64,000 bases of DNA. Source: Echinarachnius parma. Taxonomy: Eukaryota; Echinodermata; Echinoidea; Clypeasteroida; Echinarachniidae. The notes beneath the pieces were generated by a model. The model saw only the letters and a program-made list of their open reading frames with translations, had not been told where the DNA came from and made no database searches. Location: contig JBAMJV010010137.1 of NCBI GenBank assembly GCA_037951105.1, forward strand, positions 1 to 64,000, written 5' to 3'. A program made the position numbers and the translations under genes. Positions 40,515 through 52,500 of the stretch are shown piece after piece (positions within the stretch are counted from its first letter, which is position 1; each line of letters opens with the position of its first letter).

Positions 40515-42535
40515 GTACAAAAACGAACAGCACCAATAATTATTGTTGTTTATCTAAAATATTCAACAAATATAACATCAGGTTGTAAACATGTGATTGC
40601 CATGTTCATCTTCTTCTGTCTTTTCTTCTGACGTACTGTGGTCTGGTAATGCGTCATATTGGTTTGTGGCAAGCATGGCAACCCATGCGACGACACTGAT
40701 TGAAAAGATAATAAGAAATGATTTCTATTTCTTGAAATACAACATGTTATTGGAAACTCCGTGAGCCTTTAGTGGGAAACAAAACGCTGGAATTAATGTT
40801 CGCTTACTGTTACTGATAAGTGCATAATTCCTGTCTCTTCTAGCCATATAATTTCATTTCCTCTTGGGTATTATTAATAATAGAAATTGTATCTTTTGTT
40901 AACCACTATCAGCTGTTTCGATTGACATCTTGAGGCTGCCTTGTTTTCCAACGGTACTGAATGAAACGTCATCTGAGCGCACCTGAACAAAAACGCCCTA
41001 CTTAACCGGTGTTGATGGATTTGCTGCTATGTCAGTGGTCACACGTAGCCCGCTTTTGTTAGTGCAAATCAAATGACATTCCATGTGGTACATTTGGAAA
41101 ACATGGCAGCCTCTAGTGTTCAGTCAAAACAGATGAGAGTGATTTTAAAAACATTATATATTTACATTATGTGTGATACCCAATTGAAAGGAACTATACG
41201 ACTAGACATGACCTGAATAATGCATTTATCAGTAAGGGTGCAGCTAAAGGTACGGGATTTGGCTCCCCTTTAACGACATGAACAAGGAAACGATGATGCC
41301 TTTTATGAACACGGCACATGACCGCTGGCCATTTATAACACATGGGGGTGTTTCACAAAGATTTTAAAGTTACAGAAAGACATTTGTAGCCATGGAAAGA
41401 GCAAAAACCTACATATTTGAGACTTGAAATTAATTGTACATCAAGAACATTCAAACTCCTTGATGAAAGAAACAAAATTATGCTTTAAAAAACAACAATG
41501 TTGTATTTAAACAGTATTGTTTTAATTTTACATAGCAAATAATGGCTTTACATAATTTTAAGTCCAATATTGGAATTTAAGTTCAACTAAGGATCTTTGT
41601 GAAGCATCACCGTGGACTATTAAGAATAAGGAGCTGATTTTAATATGTTCCTTCCAGATTCTGAAATCCCCGTTGACTTTGCCCATAGCGCACCAGTTTT
41701 CAGTAGGCAAAGGGTTTAATATCAAAAGGGAAATACGTGACGGATTGGTCGAAAACTATGTAAGGACAAATGATCGCTGGATGTGTCCAATCAGGAAAAA
41801 ATGTATCTGCGGTGAAAGACAATGCAGCTGTCAGTCGGACACATAATATCCGACCGCTTTGTAGATCTGTTGTGCAATGTTTTGTTGTTATCTGCAGAGG
41901 AACAAATCGAACTATGTTGTGAAATTTTATCTAGTTTCTTAGCGAGTTTGCGGTGTGTGATTTATGGCATGTTCGATTTTGAAGAAAAACAAGTTTTGAC
42001 CAATGGGATTGAATGAATATAGATTATCGTATGCGCACGGTATAATTTTTAGCCAGCGCGCATTTTGCACCGTGCAGAAGCCGTTCGCAAGATAACACAG
42101 CACATCTGCGTTTGCGAATCCGAACAAAACACATGTAACGCGACTTCTTCTCTGATATATAGCAGATCTCGCACACACGAATGCGTCATACTTTTTAATG
42201 ACAGTCACCCGACAATGAACGATAAGTAAAGAAGCATTTCTCACAAAGAGACACTGCGGAAAATTTGAGCTTCTGATTGAGCAATCGCACCTGGTTTCTT
42301 TAAGCTTAAGAAATAAACGATGAAGCGACCAGATAAAAATGTAACGTGAGGTAGATTGAAGCTGGGTTTGAATCCGACCGACTACTGCATCAAGGCTGTC
42401 GCTTCTATTCAATTCGGTGAATTTCCGAATTATGCTGTCTTGGTTTGAATGGTGACAAACAGGCAACCTTGATCTAGATAAGCACTGATTTGTCAGATGC
42501 TGCCGCTCCGAAAAAAGCATAACGGGAGTGCACAT
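40515..42535. other. intergenic upstream of the GABA-B gene; one family I element, no gene
   Basis: 41345-41612 is a family I TIR element (GGGGGTGTTTCACAAAGATT ... GATCTTTGTGAAGCATCAC). An open frame of 198 codons on the minus strand (41939-42535) has no recognisable family motif and is judged chance. No other feature recognised. Confidence 0.5.
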
Positions 42536-42542
42536 TTATAAG
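42536..42542 (+). promoter_or_regulatory. possible TATA box upstream of the GABA-B gene
   Basis: TTTATAA 39 bp before the ATG. Weak and near the start codon; the 5' UTR may instead begin further upstream. Confidence 0.2.
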
Positions 42543-42580
42543 CAGTTTCTAGATTTCCGCTAAGAAGTTGTTTGTTTAAT

Positions 42581-43579
42581 ATGGCCAAGTTATTTGAGGC
42601 ATTAAGTATCGTCCTGTTCGCCTTGAGCGTGGCTGCATCGTGCGATGTGGTGCAGGATGACGACGAAGTTCTGGTCCGGACAAGCCGTGATGTGGAACAG
42701 CGTACCACAAGAGACAGCGAAACATCCTTGGCCTCTTCGGATTACTCCAGGAACGATGATGACGGTTCAGAAATGTCTAGGGTAAGCAAGGATAAGAATG
42801 CTCACTACACAAAACGTTATACGTCTACCGCTGCTACTTTTGCTGAATTGTCGCCGAAGGACGTTGGCTTTAAAGGGACTGGGGCAAAGCTGGATAGTAG
42901 ATCAAGCACCGCTGCAAGGGGTAACATAACTACCATGGCCACCTCTTACAACATCGTCCGCAGTGAGGGTGCTGCTGGGTTACTGGCTAGCCGGCTGGTG
43001 AGTCCGCCGGTCATCGCAAGGCATGCAAGGGGCAGTAAATCTTCACCGACCACTTCGGGCGACTTCGTACGCACTTTCGATGGGGATCTGATCCGGACAA
43101 GCCATGCGATGAGGCAGCTCAACGCTAGGCGGAACAAGACAACCATGGCTGTTTTGGAAATCATCATGAACGGTGATGACGTCCTTGATGGAGTTCCAGT
43201 GAGCCCAACAATCAGACAACGCACCGGAGCAAGTGACAACCGGACCGCTGTGTCCGCTTCGACCGCCGTCGTGCAGAGTGGCGTTGCCTTTAATGGGGTC
43301 CGCACAATCCGGGATCTCAGACCACGCAGGGCAAGATACAATGAAGATAGGGTCAGAGGACACCGAGAACGCGGACGACTCGGACGTCGAAGCGCAAAGA
43401 TGGGCCCGAAAATTCCGCTGTATGTCGCTACCCTCTTGCCGCTCACAAACAGCGACATCTGGTCCGTCGAGTACGCCAACCAGAGCAAGGTCGCCATGAT
43501 CATGGCGGTAGAGGACATCAACACCATGGCCGATGTCTTGCCCGATTACGAGCTCCGACTCATCATCGAAGACACGGAG
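42581..43579 (+). CDS. GABBR2: GABA-B exon 1 (signal peptide, N-terminal extension, start of ligand-binding domain)
   Basis: 333 codons. ATG at 42581 (AATATGG) gives MAKLFEALSIVLFALSVAAS, a clear signal peptide, then CDVVQDDDE. Residues ~22-273 are rich in Arg, Ser, Thr, Asp and have no recognised fold; basic motifs RRAR (249-252) and GRRS could be proprotein cleavage sites. The ligand-binding domain begins at MGPKIPLYVATLLP (274) and ends at LIIEDTE. Donor GTAAGA. Confidence 0.9.
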
Positions 43580-46500
43580 GTAAGAATGCCAAAGAGATAT
43601 ATGGGATTTTGATTTTGTCCAATGCAGTACGTCTGTCTTTTGTATTAAACGCATATACATTTTTATATTGATTAATGTGTTGTTCTTGTGAGGAATATTT
43701 TTGTTGTTGAGAAAGGGCCATATCAATTGCCATATAAATGGCATGTATTTGTATTATTATCCATTTAATTCAAAAATTAGATTTCTTATAGGGGATATTT
43801 GAGCCTTTGTAAGATTCATCTGAATGAAGTGTGAAGTTTCATATTAGCAAGAAGAACATTGTTAGCTAGCAACCTTGTGAAAAGGTGAATAATAATGTAA
43901 GATTGTATCCTCTAATTATAACTACCAATTGATGTTTAATTACAATCAACAAGCGTTCCTGGAAAGCTTTTCTTGTAATCATAAATATTAAAAAATCTAT
44001 CTACTTTGACCACTTTTTGAGAAGGTTGTATTTTCATCAAGCCAAACAAATGTATTATTGTTTCAAATATACTTTTATAGCGTAATGTAGACAATCTGAT
44101 TTTGTTTTCTTTCTATAAAGTGAGGCTTGATGAAAATACATCCTTCTCAAAAAGTAGACAAAGTCACCGCGGTTCACGGTACTACAGGAATGTGAAAGCT
44201 ACAAGAGATTTCGATTGAATTTTGGTAAAGTTATCTTTAAAGGAATAGTACAGTTTTGGTAAAGGGGGCGCTTCAAGAAAAACTTAATTTCCGAGAAATA
44301 AAAAACTGTGTAACATTTGGACGCGCACGTGATTTTAAAGATAAAGCAGACTTTATTTGATGAAAAATCGGTTCAGAAACAGCTGAAATATTAGATTGGA
44401 GTAAACGTGGGACAGACATCTATTCCACAATAAAGACACATATTTATAGAATCCCTACACACAAATTTAAACTTTACGCATGAGTGAACACATTTGATTT
44501 TCTCTTCCAATGTGCAAAAGTAAAAATTGCAAAAATGGACAGTCTGCCATTGATGTGTAAATGCCCTTCCACAAAAGAAAATGGATAATGGAAACAAAAG
44601 ATCACACTTACACAATGGCTTTATCTTTGAATGAGAGACAAATGTGGTTAAACTGTGGTTAAACTATTGAGCCTTCGCTCCCCCCCCCCCCCCCCCTCCC
44701 CCCTCTCTCTCTCTCTCTTTCCCACAAAATAATTTAAAAAAGAGAAGAACCTTCTGGTAAATCAGAATTTAAATGGGATAAGAGTTACTGTTTTTAATTT
44801 TAAAAAATTCAAGTGCAATGAACCATGCAAACCTGTATCGTGTTTTGTTTAACTTTTCTGTGCAATATGACTTTTTATATTTTTTGTGCAATTTTGCAAT
44901 TTTTACTTTTGCACCTTGGAACAGACAAATGAATGTGTTCACTCATGCGTGTAAAGTTCCAATTTGTATTCACCTATCAGGTTGAACAACAATTAAATAT
45001 CCTTTAATTTGATATATAATTTATTTGTTTTGTATAACATCTTATATGAAAAACATGAACTTGAAAAAGTGTTTACTTTCTTTTATTGCTGAGTGTATAT
45101 AGATATATATATAAACCCCTCAAAAAAAGTTCGGAAACTCAAGTTTGATCGATCAATATTTCAAAATGGGTCACTTTTGAGGCTCCCTTCCATTTATCTC
45201 CCTGCAGCCGCCCTTTACAAAAATCATTATAAATTTCACATTTTCATACAGAAGAGTTGTTGGGCTTTCCGTTGATATCATATTTGATCATGAATATTTT
45301 ATTTGAAATGCTAAAAAATCCTCCCAAAAGCTCGAAAAAAATGCAACGCTCTGATTTTTTGTCAACTCCATATCTTTTTGTCTGATTTCACACTCGACCC
45401 ATCTCCATATTCCGGTTCGCTGCACACACTCCATTTGCATAATCCTTACGATTAATATGCCATCGTAATGAAGAGATAATTTCCATTAAAATGATATCCA
45501 ATTCAACAATTTTGATAAATGGAAAGGGTGGCAGTATTCAATAGAATGTTAACCTTTAGAAAACTGATCAACACAGTCATGCACTCGTAAATTGAATGCA
45601 TTGGGGCCATTTTGCGAGATTTCACTTCCTGCCTTCCCCTATTCTCTGGGCTACTGCAATCGCCCCAAATTGCATAATCACTACACATAATGCACCGTTT
45701 GAAGGGTATATAATGAGGCTTTATTGTGACACCGATTTCGAGTATTCTTATTAATAAATACGAGAGATATGATCGATCAAACTTGAGTTTCCGAACTTTT
45801 TTTGAGGGGTTTATATTTATCAAAACACCACGACAATTTTCTCGGGTTCCTAGTACTATAGGTTTTCCCGGTCAAATTCGTCAACATAGCATCCAAACTG
45901 ACGATTTGATCATTCAAATTAGAGCGATTTTTCTTCAAGTGCTGTTCGCTATATTCATTTTTCACTTTAAGAGCATTCAAATTCGTTAATAGGCATTTGA
46001 TTTTATTCTCCTGTTCGTTCAAATTAGTTTTGTTAGCGTTCAAATTAACACTGCACAATTGTCATTCAATTTCGCGCTGGTAATGAAGAGCAATAAATCT
46101 GTACCTCAATCAACATTCAAATTCGTTTATAGGCACCCGGTTTCGCACATTGAGCATTCTAATTGGTTTGGTATATAAATATTCCTTTTTTATATCATGT
46201 TTGCATTTGTTCTCAATTTGTATTTATCCATGACGTTTCACATACTACTATGCTAATTCAACATTTCAAAGACACTGTGCATGTGAATCACAGTGATTTT
46301 CATAATGAATATAATCTCATTCATTTCAAATGCTTATATATAATCTTTATTCAATGTCATCATTATTCATCATGTTGATATTTCTTTGTTTTGTTTCATT
46401 AATTTAATTCAAACATCCCGCCCTCTGCATGTTCCTTTTTTCTCATTTAACATAGGTAGTGTACGCCCATGACGAATTAAAATGCACACTTTTTACAATA

Positions 46501-49500
46501 GCTTGCCTATTGACGAATTTGAATGCCCGAATGCCCACGACAACATTTTCCGCTCTATATTGGATGCTCTTTGAGCGACGATTTAAATTGGATGCTGCTT
46601 TTTCATTTTATTTTGGCCGGAATTTGCGATCGCGTGCTTTTAAAGTTAAATGGAATGACTATTTTATTAATTAAAGGGGTAGTTTAGTTTTGGTAGAGAG
46701 GGCGCTGCACATCACAATTTTTTTGTGAGGTAATGAAAAACTGAGTGTCGAATTTGAGAGAACGTGCAATTTTAATGGCAGAATAAACTTGATTTGGTCA
46801 AAATCGACCCAGAAACGGCTGAAATATCAATAAATATATCTGATCTTATAATTATTTGGGGCCCAAATAATTAGATGATTTTTAGAAAAAAATTTAAAAA
46901 ATGCTTGCACTTTTTCAAAAATGTTCAAAAGCGTTTTTTTAAATAGTTGTTGATGATCTCGCTATTTAATCATTATATCAATAAAACATCACATGCATAA
47001 TTGTGTATGAAAATGGTTGAAACCAATGCCTTTTTAAAAAGCGCCCTCTTGTGTTTTAATGGCTCTTTTTTAATGATAACAGGCTTTTTACTTAGTCGTT
47101 TGTAATTTTGTATACCTTTCGAGCATGGTGGAGTTATAAATATTAGTTTAATATGTTACTGTGCAGGTTTTGGCTACTAAAGTTCAGCCTTACCAAAACT
47201 AAACTACCCCTTTAAAATGATGATACCAATCAGTCAATTTCGTGCTAAATTGAATGATCGAATCGTCAGTTTGGCTGCTGTTTTTACGAATTAGACCGGG
47301 AAAACCTATATTAAGCATTACAAGTATAGCGTATGAATTATAGACCCATCATGCATCAATACATTGGTTTCAATGAAGAGGGAAAGAGGGAGGCGGTAAC
47401 AAGAGAAATGTCATTGGAAGAGTAGCAGATATACTTTTTTCTCTCTCCCACGTTCATTCACCCCCTGTTATAGGGGGTGAATGAACGTGGGAGAGAGAGA
47501 AATGTAGTTTTCGTTCTGGTTTGAAGCATATAGACATAATAGCATGGACGATCATCGACTATGAACATATTCATTCACTTGTAGAATACAAATACATCAC
47601 CATGGTACCAATGCTTGGGGGCTTGGTTAATCCCTGTGATCGATCGAATCATCGTCACCGCCTTGAAGAGGAGAGGACAGTCAAGCTTTAAAAAACATTT
47701 TGAGCAAACCAGATCATTGAATTGACGTTTTATGAAAGAAAATTATATAATGATCATTAATGTTGGTATGAATATAGGTAACAGAACATATTTAATAACA
47801 GAAATATGATCACATTTCTTATATGGGCTGCAGCCCCCCCCCCCCCCCCATTTTGTTTAGCTTAAAACAAAGAAAAACAGAAGCATAAAATGATAAAATA
47901 TATAACAATTTAAATGTGGTCAGCCACCCCCCCCCCCCCCCCCACTTTCAATTATTCAAACCAAATAAACAAATGCAAACAAATAATACAAATTAAAAAC
48001 AAAACATGTTCGCCCATACTACCACTGAAGTAATAAATCCTAATTCCCTTTGCCTCCTCATTAATGTAAGGCCATTCTGGTGCCCAGCTCCTCTCTAAAA
48101 AAAAATGACAGCTACGCCACTAGCCTATTTGGGAAATGAATTTAACTTTCAAGACGAAATATATACGTTTGTATCGCTGATGTTTTCTATTAGTATCGGA
48201 AACGAAACGTATATCTTGAACAAGCAGTTTCCATACTTTATAGAATGGTCTCGATAAGGAAGACCTCTCTTGAATATAAATATTGTTAATTTCTTATTTC
48301 AAATGTAAAAGGTCTTCCTTTTGCCAGATCATCTACTTTTCAGGCAAATGTAATATTTATTGATAAAGTGTAGCTGATCAAATAAGTAAATTGTAGCGAA
48401 AATATGTATAATATTTTTCACATGTATAATAGGGTCTGTTTGAAAAAGATACTAATTAATGGTGTCTTTAAATAGGCACAAGCAGCAACAGAAACGAATG
48501 TTTTCCGAATAATATATTTCATGTGTTTTGTGTATTCGCTTTCAGCTACCCGTTTGCTTTGCATGAGAACTGAACATTGCAATATGTTATGTGTATATTT
48601 TATATAATTTGTCGTTCTAACGCACCTATAGACCAGCAATAGGCTCCTATGCAGATAATTATTTTACCGATTATACATTAGGTTCATGGCAAAGGCTACG
48701 GAATTGTCAGCGCTACACTCGATACTCCGTAATTTCGACTTAGGAGCCTTTCTTGCAACAGTTTAGGACAACTGTCCTATGTACGTAATTTAGTCATAGT
48801 CATATGACAATCACGTGACATTTAGGACGTCCTAGAGATAGGACCCTTTCTTGCAACAAGCCCCAGGTGTCTTATCCCCAATTTTTCAAACAGTTCTTTT
48901 TAGAACAATAACATTGCGCTAACGGCACGGAAACTTCCCCAGTAAAGATTATTCACATCTTCTTGGATCACATCCAGGGCTCATCGGCAAATGCAATCAG
49001 TGCGTTATACAACTGATAGGATATGACGATATTTTATCCTCAATCTTTCAAACAGTTCTTTTTAGTACGATAACATCGCCCTAACGGCACGGAAACTTCC
49101 CCAAGTAAAGAATATTCATATTCAATTGTGTTCTTGTATCACATCCAGGGCTCATCGGCAAAGGCCATCAGTGCGTTAAATACGACATGACAATATCTTA
49201 TCCCCAATTTTTCAAACAGTTCTCTTTAGAACGAAAACATGGTCCTAATAACCCAAGTATATTTATATCGTATCCGGACTACTACCCCCTGGACAATCGA
49301 CCCCCGGACGATTACCCCCCGGACCATTACCCCAAGACAATTACCCTCCAAGACAATTACCCCCCAAGAAAATTACCCCCCAAGACAACTACCCCCCAGG
49401 ACAATTACCCCCCAAGAAAATTACCCCAGGACAATTACCCCCCAAGACAATTCCCCCCGAAACAATTACCCCCCCCCCCCTCAAGACAACTACCCCCCAA

Positions 49501-52500
49501 GACAATTCCCCCCCCCCCCCCCCAAGACAACTACCCCCAAGAAAACTACCCCCCCCCCCCCCCCCCTAGACAACTACCCCCCGGACAACTACCCGCCGGA
49601 CAACTACCCCCCGGACAATTACCCCCAATAATTGTCTTTGGGGGGTAATTGTCCGGGGGGGGGGGGGGGGGTAATCGTCCGGGGTAATTGTCCAGGGGGT
49701 AGTAGTCCTAGAATCTATTAATTTAATAACAAAATAATATGTTCTTGTATCACATCCAGGGCTCATCGGCAAAGGCCATCAGTGCGTTATACGATATGCA
49801 GATGTCTTATCCACAACCAATCGCCATCATTGGCTCCATCCGGACTGTCACCACCAAGATCCTGGCCGAACTATCTGGACACCTTGGGATCATTCAGGTC
49901 AGATTTTGACCTCCAGAAGTGGAGTGTTATCCTTTCAAAATCACCAAACTGGAATGGACTTTTTGCCTTTGCAACTAAGCTAGCACTAGGGAATTATTGA
50001 ATTGGCAGTTAACATTAGCGTTAAAATATAATATGTATTATTGTATTTATGTATTCGTTGGCAGATTGGATTTACTAATTTGGAATCGGTTTGTCTGACC
50101 ATGCCATATTGTGTTTCATTCTCCCGTGTTAACCATTCTTTAGTTAATTCTTCATAATTATTTCGTTAAAAATGAAACAAATATATACTATTTTATTCCA
50201 TGTTTCCAGATTTGCATACAAATGTGAATTAAATGTGGTATTTATATTTAAACTTTTAAGCGGGAAAAAGTAGCATCTTTATCTAACAGATCTTGGATAC
50301 AAAATAAAAAGTCATATGAATTTGTATTTAGTTTTGTTAATGTCCTTAATTTTTCGAATTATTAGTTTAATGCTAAGGCGACGTATTTGTTTTCTCTTGG
50401 CAGATTGGATTTGCGAATTCAGCAATTGGTCTGTCTGACCACGTTCTGTATCCTTATTTTCTCCGGACGATGGGAAGTTCATCTGATCTGAACAAGGTCA
50501 AAGTTCAAATTTGTCACCAATTTGGATGGAAGAAAGTCTTCACACTGACCGAGTCGAAGGAGCCGCACACCGGGGTGGGTTTGTCCATATTCTAGGTTTT
50601 AATTACCAAAGGATATCCTGTTAAATTGATCGATTAACTTCATGTGAAGTTTCTAAAAAAATATGATTTTAGACTTCAATGATAATGTTTGTTTGTTTGT
50701 TGTATTTCATTTAAACACGGTCAAAAGCCCTCGATCAGCCAAATAGGATGTTTTTAGGGGTGCAGTTCGTTATAATTCCGAAGGTTAGATATTCCAAACA
50801 CATACATTTTGTATACCTGTGGGTTCGTTAATCCGAACATTTGTTGCATTAATCCGAAGGTTCATTATTCCAAAGGTTCGTTTATCAGAAAATGAAATAG
50901 TGTTCGATAGTCCGAAGGTTCGTTTATTCGAAAATGAAATGGGGCTCGTTAATCTGAACATGAAATGAGGTTCATATTGAACTTTTCGGATTAAACGAAC
51001 CTCATTTTATTTTCGGATAAACGAACCTCATTTCATTTCCGAATTAACGAACCTTCGGAATATCTAACCCGATTTCATTTTCGGAGAAACGAACCTTCGA
51101 AATTACCGAACCTTCGGAATAACGAGCTGTAACCGTTTTACAGAGAGGCCGTGATACTAATACCATTCTAAGAATCTTCTGAATGATGCATGATAGTTTT
51201 ATAGAAAAGGAACAGATGTTATCAACTAATGCACATTGATTCTGACTAAAATTGGAAAGCGTTCTGGAACGCTTTTCAATTTAATCATGAATACATCTCA
51301 CCGAGCATGGTGGCTTAGCGGTTAGAGTGTCCGCCTCATGCACGGGAGGTCTCGGGTTCGAACCCAGACCTGGTCATACCAAAGACTTTAAAATGGTACC
51401 TTCTGCCTTCTAGCCAGACACTCGGCATTTATAGAATGGAGAAGGGAAAGTTAATCACACGAGTTACCAGAGGACTGGCCCCCTTCTGTAACTTTCGCTA
51501 CATTTAGTAGACGTGTGGCCTAGGGCTAATGAAACGGAGATAGGTGCCGCCTTATGTGCCAACATTGGTACGGGAAAGACTTTAACTAACTAACTTAACT
51601 AACATCTCAAATTAGGGAGACATATGACAAATCAAAACCCATTGCAATCCTCTGTAACCACGTTAGCCAAACCACAAGAGGTACAAGATAAGCGGAAAAC
51701 TCCGAGGTGATTTAATATAAATTTTATATAGGCCTAGTTAATGAAATTTTTTTCAATTTCAGTTTCAATGTTATTTTTGTTCCCAACAACATATACACAT
51801 CAATTACAATCACTTGATTTACCAAGTCTATTCATGTTTACATATGAGTACAATGAATATTGCCTAAATATACGTGAGTGTTGACATCACGTTTGTCCGC
51901 TAATTTGTATGGCATTAAAAGGGAGAGATCTGCCTGCTTCCTAAAACATTTCCGATCGTTTTAAATGCCTGATTATGGTTGTGCAATTGCAACAGCTTAA
52001 AGGATTCATGCTGATTGGCTGATGGAAGAGTGTCACAGTAAGTTGACGTTTATTCAACTGCCAATTTAAATGGAATAGAAACGTTTTATGCAGCGGAGAC
52101 TTGGTCAACAAAGTCCTATAAAGTTTATTTATTATTGTTGGAGAGAGATTATCAGAATAAGTGTGAAATCATATTTGACATATTTTGTAACAAATTTAAA
52201 CGCTCTATGATTGTGTAAGTTACATTTCATATTGTGAATGAAAGTAATCAGTTACAAATTCTATTAAAACTGTCATTATGGCTATTCCAGCTGATTGATT
52301 TCAAAATCAGGTTTTCGTTTTTGTAATTAATAAATACACTTGTAAGTATCATACGTTGATTCGCCCTTTCAAAATTAACTTTAATATCCCTTTTACATTT
52401 TTAACGAGGTAAAAGTTCAAGTTCTTCACCGTGACGGAGTCAAACAAGCAACGTCCCATGATTCATTCATTCCTCCTTCCAAGTTCGTGTACGTGAATAC

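Noticed and set aside
41939-42535. 198-codon minus-strand frame upstream of the GABA-B gene
   Set aside because: No recognisable motif and low-complexity-free but unfamiliar sequence; may be chance or part of a 5' UTR read backwards. Would reconsider with transcript evidence.
43043-43744. Minus-strand frames of 193-233 codons opposite GABA-B exon 1
   Set aside because: Shadows of the GC-rich coding exon; they have no family similarity, and the + strand carries a signal peptide and receptor domain.
49187-49648. Proline-rich 'protein' of 130-153 residues
   Set aside because: Translation of the ACAATTACCCCCCAAG minisatellite.
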